64,000 bases of DNA from an uncultured Oscillibacter sp. (GTDB taxonomy: Bacteria > Bacillota > Clostridia > Oscillospirales > Oscillospiraceae): assembly GCA_910584075.1 (NCBI GenBank), contig CAJTZI010000002.1:48587-112586 (forward strand), in the 5' to 3' direction. The position numbers and the translations under genes are program-made. This document shows positions 8,482 through 16,850 of this stretch, in pieces (the first letter of the stretch is position 1; each line of letters opens with the position of its first letter). A model generated the notes under the pieces. That model saw only the letters and a list, made by a program, of their open reading frames with translations, was not told the origin of the DNA and made no database searches.

Positions 8482-8808
8482 TCATACCTCCGGGTCTTCC
8501 GGCTCTTTGTCTTCGCCCTCCGCCGCCTCCGGCCGGACCGCTTCCTCCTCCGGGTCCTGGGACGGTGCCCAGTAGATCCTCCAGGCCAGAAACAGCAGCG
8601 CCGCCGCGCCGCCGCCCAGAATCACCGTCCCCAGCACCATCATATGGAGGGCGGGCCGGGGCGCCCCGGGCGTGAAATAGGGGTCGATCAACTGGAAGAA
8701 CAGGTATCCCAGGTACAGTCCGCACATGGCATACAGCCCCGCCCGGCTCTGCCGGCCGGGAGCGGGCCGCTCCGACGGCGCCCCCTCCCGTTTCTTTCGT
8801 CCAAACAT
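8482..8808 (-). CDS. Small two-helix membrane protein of unknown function
   Basis: 108 aa. A basic N-terminus (MFGRKKREG) is followed by two hydrophobic segments, about 25-43 and 55-76, and a very acidic C-terminal tail rich in Glu, Asp and Pro. The charge pattern suggests the N-terminus and tail lie on the cytoplasmic side. I recognise no family. It starts 15 bp after the isomerase-like gene ends, so it is the last gene of the MATE / isomerase / membrane-protein unit and ends at the shared terminator. No function is proposed. Confidence 0.7.
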   Translation of the reverse strand: MFGRKKREGAPSERPAPGRQSRAGLYAMCGLYLGYLFFQLIDPYFTPGAPRPALHMMVLGTVILGGGAAALLFLAWRIYWAPSQDPEEEAVRPEAAEGEDKEPEDPEV

Positions 8809-8823
8809 GGCGCATCTCCTCTC

Positions 8824-9744
8824 TCAAAGGGCGTCCCGCAGCGTCCGCAGGGAGGCCAGGTGCCCGTCCAGCATGGGCATTGTCATGTCCTCCATCTCCA
8901 GAGCCACGTCGCCGTCATAACCGCTCATCCGCACCACGGAGAAAAACTCCCGCCACCAGCGGCTCCCATGGCCGGAGCCCACCGCCACGTAGTTCCAGGC
9001 CCGCTCCCGGAAGGCGCTGATGGGCTTGGCGTCCAGCATCCCGTTGGGGCCGCACATCCGCCGCTCCGCCCGGGCGTCCTTTCCGTGGATGTGGTAGAGA
9101 GCCCCGTGCTCCCCCAGGACCCGGGCGGCCTCGATGGGATCTCCCCCCATCCAGAAGAGGTGGGAGGGGTCCAGATTCATCCCCACCAGAGGGCCGATCT
9201 CCGCCCGCAGGCGCAGCAGCGTCTCGGGGTTGTAAACCAGCTGCATCCCGTGGTTCTCCAGGGCGATGCGCTCAATACCGCACTCTGCCGCCAACCGCGC
9301 CAGCTCCCGCCACTTGGGGACCGCCGCCTCGTTCCACTGGTAGTCCAGAATCTCCTGCATCTCCGGCGGCCAGGAGGCTGTAATCCACACCGGCGTCCGG
9401 TCCCCGGGACACCCGGCGGGCAGGCCGCTCATCATCACGATCTTCCGCACCCCCAGCAGCTCCGCCAGACGGAAGGTCTTCACCGTCACCTCCCAGTCCC
9501 GCTCATAGGCCAGGGGATTGCCGGAGCAGTTCAGGGCGCAGAGGTCCAGGCCCCGCCGCCGCTGGGCGTCCAGCCACCGCTCCCGGGCGGCTGCTGAGGC
9601 CAGCAGGCCCTCCAGGTCCACGTGGGGGGCGGAGGACCAGTTGCCCGTGCCGATCTCCAGGGCCCCAACCCCCTCCCGGGCGCAGAAATCCAGCATCTCC
9701 TCATAGGGCAGATCCAGGGTGCAGGTCTTGATGGCAAGCCTCAT
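8824..9744 (-). CDS. Sugar phosphate isomerase/epimerase family protein (xylose-isomerase-like TIM barrel)
   Basis: Cytosolic metal-dependent TIM barrel of the AP-endonuclease-2 superfamily, whose members isomerise or epimerise sugars and inositols; the substrate here is unknown. The 306-aa product shows the family strands: VGALEIGTGNW near the N-terminus, IALENHGMQLVY with the metal-binding Glu, GMNLDPSHLFWMGGDP, and YHIHGKDAR. A longer frame to 9798 exists, but ATG at 9744 has GGAGGA just upstream and overlaps the preceding MATE gene's stop by 4 bp (ATGA), which implies translational coupling. Pairing with an exporter is unusual for this family and gives no clear substrate. Confidence 0.85.
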   Translation of the reverse strand: MRLAIKTCTLDLPYEEMLDFCAREGVGALEIGTGNWSSAPHVDLEGLLASAAARERWLDAQRRRGLDLCALNCSGNPLAYERDWEVTVKTFRLAELLGVRKIVMMSGLPAGCPGDRTPVWITASWPPEMQEILDYQWNEAAVPKWRELARLAAECGIERIALENHGMQLVYNPETLLRLRAEIGPLVGMNLDPSHLFWMGGDPIEAARVLGEHGALYHIHGKDARAERRMCGPNGMLDAKPISAFRERAWNYVAVGSGHGSRWWREFFSVVRMSGYDGDVALEMEDMTMPMLDGHLASLRTLRDAL

Positions 9745-11117
9745 GGTGCTTCCTCCTCTCCGCCGCCGGGGCGGGTGACGTTTTTGACCCATTTCCACCT
9801 GTGGAGCCGGAGGGCCACGGGGATAATCTTATAGAGCTGGTCCCATTTCAGCAGGAAGAACACCGCCGCCGGGGACCACTCCCACCAGAAGGCCGCGGCG
9901 GCGGACAAAGGCACCACAACGCCCCACATGCTGACGAGGTTCATTCTGGAACTGAAGCCCGTATCCCCGCCGCCCCGGATGATGCCGTTGTCGCAGGCCA
10001 TCTGATAGGCCGTGCCCACGGTGGTCAGGGCGATCACTGCCATGAACCGGAGGGCCAGCTCCCGGGCCCGGGGCGTCAGGGCGCCGCCGAAAGCCGCCAG
10101 AACGGGCCGCCGCAGCAGGAAAATAGCCCCGCCGGAGAGAAGTCCGATTCCCACAAACAACACCTGGAGGGTGGCAACCAGGGGCCGCAGCGCCTCCCGC
10201 TTCCCGCCGCCGATGGTCCTGCCCACCACGATGCCGGAGGCGGAGGCCGCGCCGTAGGCCGCCACGGAGAGGACCTGATAGGCCTGCACCGCGATGGCGT
10301 TGGCCGCCGTCACATCCCCGCCCAGGTGCCCCAGGATACCGGTCTGCACCATCTGGGCCACGCCCCACAGGGCCTGATTCACCAGCACCGGTGCGGAGAC
10401 GCGGCTGTAATCTTTGATATAGCTCTTATCGATGAAGAGAAGCTTTTTCAGCGTCAGATTCAGCCGCTTTTCCCGGCATTTCACAAACCAGACCACGATC
10501 AAAAGCTCCACGCACCGGGACACCAGTGTGGCGATGGCCGCCCCCCGAACCCCCAGCTCCGGAAAGCCCAAGCGGCCATAGATGAGCAAATAGTTCAGAA
10601 ACACGTTGATGCACAGCGTGGAGAGGGCGATGGCGTAGCCGATCTTCACAATGCCCACGGACCGCAGGGAGGCCGCCAGAATGTTGGTGACGGTGAAGAT
10701 CACATATGTAAAGCAGATGATCTGAAAATACTGCACCCCCTGGGCAATGACCGCCTCCTCTCCGGAGAGCAGGCTCAGCAGCGCCTCCGGCACCAGCAGC
10801 ACCGCGGCGAACAGCACCGCCGCCAGGACTCCTCCGAAGCGCAGCGCCGTGCCGATGATGTGGGGGATGGGCTCCAGGCGGCCTTTGCCCCAGTACTGGG
10901 CCCCCAGCACCACGGCCCCCTCTCCCGCGCCGGTGACCAGCATCTGAAGCAGAAACTGGATCTGGTTGCACAGGCTCACGCCGCTCATGGCGTCCTGGCT
11001 GTACCGCCCCAGCATCACCGTGTCCATCATGTTCACACCGAAGGTCAACAGGTTCTGAAGGGCCAGGGACAGCGCCAGGGTAAAAAAGGCGCGGTAAAAG
11101 GTCTTTTCACGAATCAT
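9741..11117 (-). CDS. MATE family efflux transporter
   Basis: Integral membrane antiporter that expels cationic compounds using a Na+ or H+ gradient. The 458-aa product has the family length, about twelve hydrophobic segments and internally repeated halves. Characteristic pieces are VNMMDTVMLGRYS near the N-terminus, GAGEGAVVLGAQYWGKG, and in the second half ASASGIVVGRTIGGGKR. ATG at 11117 is chosen over the upstream start because GGAGAGGAG precedes it. It leads a three-gene minus-strand unit. The intergenic region to 11285 contains no strong minus-strand promoter that I can defend. Substrate unknown. Confidence 0.93.
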   Translation of the reverse strand: MIREKTFYRAFFTLALSLALQNLLTFGVNMMDTVMLGRYSQDAMSGVSLCNQIQFLLQMLVTGAGEGAVVLGAQYWGKGRLEPIPHIIGTALRFGGVLAAVLFAAVLLVPEALLSLLSGEEAVIAQGVQYFQIICFTYVIFTVTNILAASLRSVGIVKIGYAIALSTLCINVFLNYLLIYGRLGFPELGVRGAAIATLVSRCVELLIVVWFVKCREKRLNLTLKKLLFIDKSYIKDYSRVSAPVLVNQALWGVAQMVQTGILGHLGGDVTAANAIAVQAYQVLSVAAYGAASASGIVVGRTIGGGKREALRPLVATLQVLFVGIGLLSGGAIFLLRRPVLAAFGGALTPRARELALRFMAVIALTTVGTAYQMACDNGIIRGGGDTGFSSRMNLVSMWGVVVPLSAAAAFWWEWSPAAVFFLLKWDQLYKIIPVALRLHRWKWVKNVTRPGGGEEEAP

Positions 11118-11285
11118 GGGGTGGTCTCCTCTCCGCAGCCGCAGTATAGAATTCAGTATACCCCAGCCGCGGAAAATTGGCAAGTCCTCCGTAAGTCTAC
11201 ATTCCCGCCCTGACTATGGGAAAATCCCACAAAGGTATGCCCCATTATTGTACACAGCGGCGCCCCCCAAAAGGTCGACCTTTCC

Positions 11286-11313
11286 TTGCTTTTCTCAAAA
11301 CCGATGGTATAAT
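11286..11313 (+). promoter_or_regulatory. Promoter of the purine permease transcript
   Basis: TTGCTT at 11286-11291 and TATAAT at 11308-11313 (16 bp). Transcription should start near 11320, giving a leader of about 155 nt before the permease start. Confidence 0.65.
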
Positions 11314-11323
11314 AGTGTGGAAC

Positions 11324-11444
11324 GCAGTTCTCAGACCCGTTAAAACGGATGTGCGCAGGAATGGAGCGCGGGGCCTTCACCCCCCATGGAGGCAAAGCCC
11401 CAAATCCGGACAGCTCCCCAATGCCCCGAAGGGGATTGAGAACC
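11324..11444 (+). ncRNA. Structured 5' leader, candidate riboswitch or attenuator
   Basis: Between the promoter and the NCS2 permease, GTTCTCA (11327-11333) pairs with TGAGAAC (11436-11442) and encloses several hairpins: CCGTT/AACGG (11337-11347), GCGC/GCGC around 11354-11370, GGGGC/GCCCC enclosing CCTTCA/TGGAGG (11370-11401), and a CCCC-GAA-GGGG stem (11424-11434). This is a multi-stem junction closed by a long-range helix, as in many riboswitch aptamers. It does not match purine, PreQ1, ykkC, THF or ZTP consensus features as I remember them. No U-tract terminator follows, so any control would act on translation or by another route. Confidence 0.4.
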
Positions 11445-11474
11445 GCCGCAGTGAATAAAAAGGAGCGTATGTCT

Positions 11475-12824
11475 ATGCCCCCCTCTGATTCCCGCCTGCT
11501 GTTCCAGTTCCACGGAAGACCTCCTCTGGGCGCCTCCGTTTCCCTGGCCCTCCAGCACCTGGTGGCCATGATCGTGGGCTGTGTCACGCCGCCCATCATC
11601 ATCGCCGGGGCCATCGGCCTCAGTCAGGCAGACCGGGTATTGCTCATTCAGGCCTCCTTGGTCATGTCCGCCGTGTCCACCCTGCTCCAGCTGTTTCCCA
11701 TCGGAGGCCGGTTCGGCTCGGGCCTGCCGGTGATTCTGGGTGTCAGTTTCGCGTACCTGCCCAGTATGCAGGCCATTGCCGCCTCCGGCGGCGGCGTGTC
11801 CGCCATCGCCGGGGCCATGCTGGTGGGCGGCGTGGTGGCCATCGTGGCGGGTCTGTTCGTCAAAAAGATCCGCCTGCTGTTCCCGCCGGTGATCACCGGC
11901 ACGGTGGTGTTCACCATCGGCCTGTCCCTCTACCCCACCGCTATCAACTACATGGCCGGCGGCACGGGCAACACCTACGAATCTGTCACGGCAAAGGGGC
12001 TGCCGGAGGCCATGGTGTACGGCTCCTGGCAGAACTGGCTCATCGCCATCCTGACCCTGGCGGCGGTAATGATCTTAAACAACAAGGGCAAGGGCGTGTG
12101 CAAGCTGGCCTCCATCCTGCTGGGCATGCTCTTCGGCTACGCCGCGGCGCTGTGCTTCGGCATAGTGAGCTTTGCCGACGTGGGAGACGCCGCGTGGTTC
12201 TCCCTGCCCCGCCTTCTTCACTTTGGCGTCAGCTTCGACCTGCCCTCCTGCGTGGCTCTTGGGCTGCTGTTCGCCATCAACGCCATTCAGGCCATCGGCG
12301 ACTTCACCGCCACCACCGTGGGTGGCATGGACCGGGACCCCACGGACGGCGAGCTCCAGGGCGGCATCATCGCCTACGGCGTGGCCAACATTCTGGCGGC
12401 CCTCTTCGGCGGCCTGCCCACGGCCACCTATTCCCAGAACGTGGGCATCGTCACCACCAACAAGGTGGTGAACCGGACGGTATTCACACTGACGGGGGCG
12501 TTTTTGCTGCTGGCGGGCGTCTCCCCCAAATTCGCAGCGGTGCTGACCACTATTCCCCAGTGCGTGCTGGGCGGCGCCACCATCACCGTGTTCTCCACCA
12601 TCGCCATGACGGGGATGCGCCTGATCGCCTCCCAGGACCTGACGGCCCGGAACACCACCATCGTGGGCCTCTCCGCCGCCTTGGGCGTGGGGATCTCCCA
12701 GGCCAGCGCCTCCCTGAGCCAGTTCCCCGACAGCTTCACCATGATCTTCGGCAAGTCCCCGGTGGTCATTGCCACTTTGATGGCGGTGGCGCTGAACCTG
12801 ATCCTGCCCAAGGAGGAGCACTAG
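11475..12824 (+). CDS. NCS2 family nucleobase permease (xanthine/uracil/urate type)
   Basis: Proton-coupled importer of purine or pyrimidine bases with the 14-helix UraA/UapA fold. The 449-aa product has the conserved substrate-site segment AINAIQAIGDFTATT (about 273-287), followed by GGMDRDPTDGELQGG, and the NCS2 signature region YSQNVGIVTTNKV. In that signature the usual Thr before the basic residue is Asn. The xanthine/urate branch fits best, but the base is not proven. AAGGAG at 11460-11465 is 9 nt from ATG 11475 and only 3 nt from ATG 11469, so the later start is preferred. The gene lies behind the structured leader. Confidence 0.9.
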   Translation: MPPSDSRLLFQFHGRPPLGASVSLALQHLVAMIVGCVTPPIIIAGAIGLSQADRVLLIQASLVMSAVSTLLQLFPIGGRFGSGLPVILGVSFAYLPSMQAIAASGGGVSAIAGAMLVGGVVAIVAGLFVKKIRLLFPPVITGTVVFTIGLSLYPTAINYMAGGTGNTYESVTAKGLPEAMVYGSWQNWLIAILTLAAVMILNNKGKGVCKLASILLGMLFGYAAALCFGIVSFADVGDAAWFSLPRLLHFGVSFDLPSCVALGLLFAINAIQAIGDFTATTVGGMDRDPTDGELQGGIIAYGVANILAALFGGLPTATYSQNVGIVTTNKVVNRTVFTLTGAFLLLAGVSPKFAAVLTTIPQCVLGGATITVFSTIAMTGMRLIASQDLTARNTTIVGLSAALGVGISQASASLSQFPDSFTMIFGKSPVVIATLMAVALNLILPKEEH

Positions 12825-12828
12825 GCGG

Positions 12829-13350
12829 ATGAACGGTCTGTGGCTGCTGGTTCCCTTTATGCTGATCCGGTTTGGACTGCTGGCTGTTTTGAGCCGGGAG
12901 GCTGTGGTCCGGGCGGCCCATTTCGCCCCCGCGGTGGGCGGAGAGCGGGTGGCCTGCTGGATTTATCAGCTCTCCAACGCGGCGCTGTTTCTGTACCTGC
13001 CCTTTCTCCGGGTCCGGACAGAGCAGCCTCTTCCCCTCTTTATGGGACTGATCTGCTATTTCGGCGGCCTGATCTTCTGCACCGCCTCCATGACCGGCTT
13101 CGCCGCCCCCTCCGGCGGGGGACTGCGCACCGGCGGAATCTACCGCCTCTCCCGCAACCCCATGTATGTGTCCTACTTTCTCTGCTTTGCGGGGATGGCC
13201 CTTTTGGTCCGGTCGGCGGCTCTGGCCGGCATCGTCCTGGTGTTTCAGATCTCCGCCCACTGGATCATTCTGGCGGAGGAGCGGTGGTGTCTGGAGACCT
13301 TCGGGGCCGATTACCGGCGGTACGCGGAGCAGGTCCGGCGCTATCTCTAA
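12829..13350 (+). CDS. Isoprenylcysteine-carboxyl-methyltransferase-like / phospholipid methyltransferase family membrane protein
   Basis: 173-aa membrane protein with about four hydrophobic segments and the C-terminal S-adenosylmethionine-binding pattern of ICMT/PEMT-like enzymes: GGIYRLSRNPMYVSYF (about 102-117), then an EER in AEERWCLETFG and a final YRRYAEQVRRYL. Bacterial members are thought to methylate lipids or small molecules; substrates are mostly unknown. It starts 4 bp after the permease stop, with AGGAGGA inside the permease end as ribosome site, so it is co-transcribed with it. A functional link to purine uptake is not evident. Confidence 0.8.
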   Translation: MNGLWLLVPFMLIRFGLLAVLSREAVVRAAHFAPAVGGERVACWIYQLSNAALFLYLPFLRVRTEQPLPLFMGLICYFGGLIFCTASMTGFAAPSGGGLRTGGIYRLSRNPMYVSYFLCFAGMALLVRSAALAGIVLVFQISAHWIILAEERWCLETFGADYRRYAEQVRRYL

Positions 13351-13424
13351 AGAAGGCAGACCCCTCAACCGGAAAAATCAGGAAATTAGATTGTGAGAAG
13401 CCGCAGAGATGGAGGGAATTCGTC

Positions 13425-14303
13425 ATGTTATCCGCAAAACACGCCGCCCTGGCCATTAAAATTCTGTCGCTGTGCCTCATAGCCGCGTTCTCATTCTTCG
13501 TCGCCTCGGCGGCGGTCCCCGAGACAAACTTTATCAAGGAGTCCCTGGAGAGCGTGGACGGCAGCAGTAACACCGTGATGAAATTCTCAGCGGCCACCCT
13601 TTCCACCTCCCTGGCAATCTCTGCGTTGCCGGACGACTTTGCAACTCCCCTGGCCCAGAGCCTGGCGGACATGAACGTCTATTTTGTGGGCATCCTCGTG
13701 ATCTTGTTTCTGGAGAAGATTCTAATCCGGTATGGAATCAAACTGGCATTCTCGATTCTCATCCCCTTGGCCTGTCTTGCGGGGATCCTGTCCATCGCCG
13801 TAAAAAAGAACGCCCTGAGAGGGTTTGCCGTCCGGCTCTGCGTTCTCGGTCTGGCGGTGGCTTTTGTGGTCCCATGCAGCACGCATATCACCGGCATAAT
13901 CGCATCCGACCTCACGGAGTATGTGAATGATACCATTGGGGAGACAGAGGATGGCGCCGGCAAGCTCAACGAGGCGATGGCGGGCGGCACTGAGGATCAG
14001 ACCATTTTTGAAAAACTGTCCGGTCTTTTCCAGACTGCCATTCACGACATCTCCGATCTCCTGCTGCACTTCCAGAACACCATTCGCAGATGCATGAATT
14101 CCATTGCGATTCTGATCCTGACCAACTGTCTCATGCCGCTGCTCACCTTCCTCATTCTCAAGTGGCTCCTAAAGGAGCTCTTCCAAATCACCCTTCCGAT
14201 GCCGCCCGCGAAAAAGCGCAGCGGCGCGGGCGGGGAATCCGAGTTTGAATCCAGCTCTCAACTGGGCTCTGAGCTTGTCGGCACAGGGGAGCACAGACCA
14301 TGA
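13425..14303 (+). CDS. Multi-spanning membrane protein of unknown function
   Basis: 292 aa, start chosen at ATG 13425 behind GGAGGGA (13411-13417). Hydrophobic segments lie at about 7-30, 86-104, 107-124, 136-158 and 226-252. Between the last two is an acidic, probably extracytoplasmic loop (NDTIGETEDGAGKLNEAMAGGTEDQ). The soluble C-terminus is basic then Ser/Glu-rich. I recognise no family. Its stop overlaps the start of the next gene by 4 bp (ATGA), so the two products are probably made together. Codon use is less GC-biased than in its neighbours, a possible sign of transfer. Confidence 0.75.
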   Translation: MLSAKHAALAIKILSLCLIAAFSFFVASAAVPETNFIKESLESVDGSSNTVMKFSAATLSTSLAISALPDDFATPLAQSLADMNVYFVGILVILFLEKILIRYGIKLAFSILIPLACLAGILSIAVKKNALRGFAVRLCVLGLAVAFVVPCSTHITGIIASDLTEYVNDTIGETEDGAGKLNEAMAGGTEDQTIFEKLSGLFQTAIHDISDLLLHFQNTIRRCMNSIAILILTNCLMPLLTFLILKWLLKELFQITLPMPPAKKRSGAGGESEFESSSQLGSELVGTGEHRP

Positions 14304-14995
14304 AAAACAATCAAAAATTTTTGAATCTCACCGCCGCCGTGCTTGCCCTGCTGGTGGCCGGCGTCGTCATCTACGGGTGCGTCCACGGCGTTGACCCTCT
14401 GCACATGCGGGTCTCCGACGGTATTGAACAGATTGATCTGGACACCATCCTCCTTCCATCCAGCGGCGTGGAAGTCAATTTCTCAGACGTCATTCTCTCC
14501 GGTCCCAACGAGAGTCGAAAGCTGATTGTCAGCACGCAAAGCGGCACGGTGACCACAAAGCTGACAGACCGCCTCATCAAGCAGCTGGACTTTGACTTTA
14601 TGAAAAAAACCCAGAATGTATCCTATACCGGAACGGGATATTTCGTCGTGGACCTGGACAGCCTGACCGCCGCCAATATCATCCAGGACTGGGAGAACCG
14701 GACGGTTACGATTCGGATCGGCCACGCCTATCTGCAGGCGATTGAAATCGCTCCCAGCGGCATCATCATTGACGACGTCAAAGAGAGCCTGCTGGCCCGG
14801 GGAGATATCGAACTGACCGTGGCGGATTACAGGGCGATTGAACATGACCTGCGCTCCCGGTTGGAGGAACAGTTCAACACCGCGGCAAACGGGCAGGCCG
14901 CGGACGATCTCGCTCTCAGGATGGTACGGGAGGTCTATGAGCCGATTGTCCAAGCCGTTGACCGCCGCTACCATGTTGCTGTAGAATTTCAATAG
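14300..14995 (+). CDS. Membrane-anchored DUF4230-like protein
   Basis: 231 aa: a short cytoplasmic start, one hydrophobic anchor at about 10-30, then an extracytoplasmic domain. The order of strands and helices (a beta-rich centre with GTGYFVVDLDSL and TVTIRIGHAYL, then IELTVADYRAIEHDLRSRLEEQF and a helical end) resembles the DUF4230 family. This is recognition from memory and not certain. Its start overlaps the upstream membrane-protein gene by 4 bp, and a strong terminator follows at 15027, so the pair is a self-contained module. No role is known. Confidence 0.7.
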   Translation: MKNNQKFLNLTAAVLALLVAGVVIYGCVHGVDPLHMRVSDGIEQIDLDTILLPSSGVEVNFSDVILSGPNESRKLIVSTQSGTVTTKLTDRLIKQLDFDFMKKTQNVSYTGTGYFVVDLDSLTAANIIQDWENRTVTIRIGHAYLQAIEIAPSGIIIDDVKESLLARGDIELTVADYRAIEHDLRSRLEEQFNTAANGQAADDLALRMVREVYEPIVQAVDRRYHVAVEFQ

Positions 14996-15026
14996 CTAAT
15001 TCGTCTGCCTGTCATTTCCGAGTCAA

Positions 15027-15067
15027 AGCGGGGCGGCCTCCTTTGGGGGCCGCCCCGCTCCGCTTTT
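15027..15067. terminator. Terminator between the 14300 gene and spoVAC
   Basis: 12-bp stem AGCGGGGCGGCC / GGCCGCCCCGCT at 15027-15059, followed by CCGCTTTT on the plus strand. It also lies directly past the spoVAC stop on the other strand. Confidence 0.75.
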
Positions 15068-15506
15068 ATCTGCCCGTCAGCATCAGTGCCACGCCGTAGA
15101 GAACGCTGGCCAGGGTGCCGAACACGATCACCGGTCCCGCCACCAAGAACATCTTGGCCGCCATGCCAGTGACAAAGCCCTCGCTCTTGAAGTCAATAGC
15201 CGGGGACACCACGGCGTTGGCAAAGCCGGTGATGGGCACCAGCGTCCCCGCGCCGCCGAAGCGGGCGATTTTATTGTACAGGTTCAGCCCTGTCAGCAGG
15301 GCGGAAAGCAATACCAAGGAGCAGGATGTGGCGGTGCCCGCGTCCTCCTGGTTCAATCCCGCCGCGGCCCAGCCGTTTTGAATCAGCTGGCCCAGCACGC
15401 AGATCAATCCGCCGATGACAAAGGCCAAAAACACATCCTTCACCAGCGGAGACTTCTGGGCCCGCTGCTTTACATACTGCTGATACTCCTGGGGTGACAG
15501 ATCCAT
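15066..15506 (-). CDS. spoVAC: Stage V sporulation protein AC
   Basis: Forespore inner-membrane channel component through which dipicolinic acid moves during sporulation and germination. The 146-aa product has the family length and hallmark segments: SPQEYQQYVKQRAQKSP, AFVIGGLICVLGQL, LSALLTGLNLYNKIARFGGAG, VPITGFANAVVSPAIDFK and KMFLVAGPVIVFG. ATG at 15506 is preferred over a longer frame because a GAGGGA ribosome site precedes it. The expected partners spoVAD and spoVAE are not adjacent: both flanking genes are unrelated and on the opposite strand. Confidence 0.93.
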   Translation of the reverse strand: MDLSPQEYQQYVKQRAQKSPLVKDVFLAFVIGGLICVLGQLIQNGWAAAGLNQEDAGTATSCSLVLLSALLTGLNLYNKIARFGGAGTLVPITGFANAVVSPAIDFKSEGFVTGMAAKMFLVAGPVIVFGTLASVLYGVALMLTGR

Positions 15507-15571
15507 GGGGAAATCCCTCTCTTCCGGAAAATTTCTCCTAGTGTCCCCAAATCGCCGCCGAATATGCGTCC

Positions 15572-15600
15572 TTGCAAATCCGGGCGAAACGAGGTATATT
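15572..15600 (+). promoter_or_regulatory. Promoter of hemW
   Basis: TTGCAA at 15572-15577 and TATATT at 15595-15600, spacing 17 bp, in the divergent spacer with spoVAC. Confidence 0.7.
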
Positions 15601-15631
15601 ATTGTCACAGCAAACTTTGGAGGGATCACCC

Positions 15632-16840
15632 ATGAAACCCGAGAAAAAGCCCCTGGGGCTGTACATCCACATCCCCTTCTGCAAGCAGAAATGTACTTAC
15701 TGCGACTTCTACTCCCTGCCGGGCGCCGAGGCCCGGATGGACGACTACACCGAGGCCCTGTGCGCCCATCTGACGGAGCTGGCCCCCTACGCCTCCGGAT
15801 ACCTGGCGGACACGGTGTACTTCGGCGGCGGCACCCCCAGCTACCTGGGGGAGAAGCGGCTGGTGAAGATCCTGAAAACCGTTTTAAAAAAATACCATGT
15901 GACGAAGGACGTGGAGATCACCCTGGAGGCCAATCCCGACTCCGCCGGGGACTGGAAGATGTTAAAGGCCCTGCGGAAGGCGGGCTTCAACCGCGTCTCT
16001 CTGGGGATGCAGTCCGCCTGCAGCGGGGAGCTGCTGGAGATCGGCCGGGTCCACACGGCGGACCAGACCGCCGCCGCGGTGGAGGCCGCCCGAAAGGCAG
16101 GTTTTCAAAACCTCTCTCTGGATCTCATCTACGGCCTGCCCCATCAGACCATGGAACAGTGGCGGGAGAATCTGGAGACCGCCGTCTCCCTGGGGCCGGA
16201 GCACCTGTCCTGCTACGGGCTGAAGGTGGAAGAGGGCACCCCTCTCTTTGCCCGCCGGGAAGAGGCGGACCTGCCGGACGACGAGCTTCAGGCAGAGCTG
16301 TACCTGTACACCGTGGACTATCTGGCGTCCCAAGGCTACCGGCAGTACGAGATCTCCAACTTCGCCCGGGAGGGCTCTGCCTCCCGGCACAATCTGAAAT
16401 ACTGGACGCTGGGGGAGTACATGGGCTTTGGCCCCGGGGCCCACTCGGACCTGGGCGGCGCCCGGTACGCCTACGAGAAGGACCTGGAGGGCTACATCCG
16501 GGGCGTGCGGGAAAACGGCCCCCTGCTGTCGGAGAGCGACCGCATCCCCCCCATGGACAGGGACATCGAGTGGCTGATGCTGGGACTGCGGACTGTGTAC
16601 GGCCTGGACCCCAGGGAGTTTGAAAACCGGTTCCGCCGCCGGTTCCGGTGCTTCCTGCCCTTTCTGGAGGAGTGCCGGGAGGCGGGCTACGCCGTGTGTG
16701 AGGAGGACCGCTGGCACCTGACGCCCCGGGGCTTCCTGGTGTCCAACCAGATTATCGGCGGAGTGCTGGACGCCCTGTCGGCGGAGAAGCGCCGCCGGGC
16801 CGAGGCCGCCGCCAGAGGCGATTTCCGGGTGGAACACTGA
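15632..16840 (+). CDS. hemW: Radical SAM heme chaperone HemW
   Basis: Radical SAM protein that binds heme and helps insert it into target proteins; often annotated as coproporphyrinogen III oxidase. The 402-aa product starts its cluster motif at C17 (CKQKCTYCDF: C17, C21, C24). The residue after the motif is Phe, whereas true HemN has a fourth Cys, so HemW is the better name. YFGGGTPSYL, LEANPDS and the HemN C-terminal domain follow. ATG 15632 lies after TTGGAGGGA. The 16851 gene starts 10 bp after its stop. Confidence 0.92.
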   Translation: MKPEKKPLGLYIHIPFCKQKCTYCDFYSLPGAEARMDDYTEALCAHLTELAPYASGYLADTVYFGGGTPSYLGEKRLVKILKTVLKKYHVTKDVEITLEANPDSAGDWKMLKALRKAGFNRVSLGMQSACSGELLEIGRVHTADQTAAAVEAARKAGFQNLSLDLIYGLPHQTMEQWRENLETAVSLGPEHLSCYGLKVEEGTPLFARREEADLPDDELQAELYLYTVDYLASQGYRQYEISNFAREGSASRHNLKYWTLGEYMGFGPGAHSDLGGARYAYEKDLEGYIRGVRENGPLLSESDRIPPMDRDIEWLMLGLRTVYGLDPREFENRFRRRFRCFLPFLEECREAGYAVCEEDRWHLTPRGFLVSNQIIGGVLDALSAEKRRRAEAAARGDFRVEH

Positions 16841-16850
16841 GGAGGCCGCC

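Noticed and set aside
11324..11444. Calling the permease leader a known purine riboswitch or 6S RNA
   Set aside because: The conserved purine-aptamer loop words and the 6S central bubble are not present; kept as unassigned.
12840..13424. Upstream extension of the 13425 membrane protein to 12840
   Set aside because: It overlaps the ICMT-like gene in another frame and reads as Arg/Pro/Gly-rich noise; GGAGGGA before ATG 13425 sets the start.
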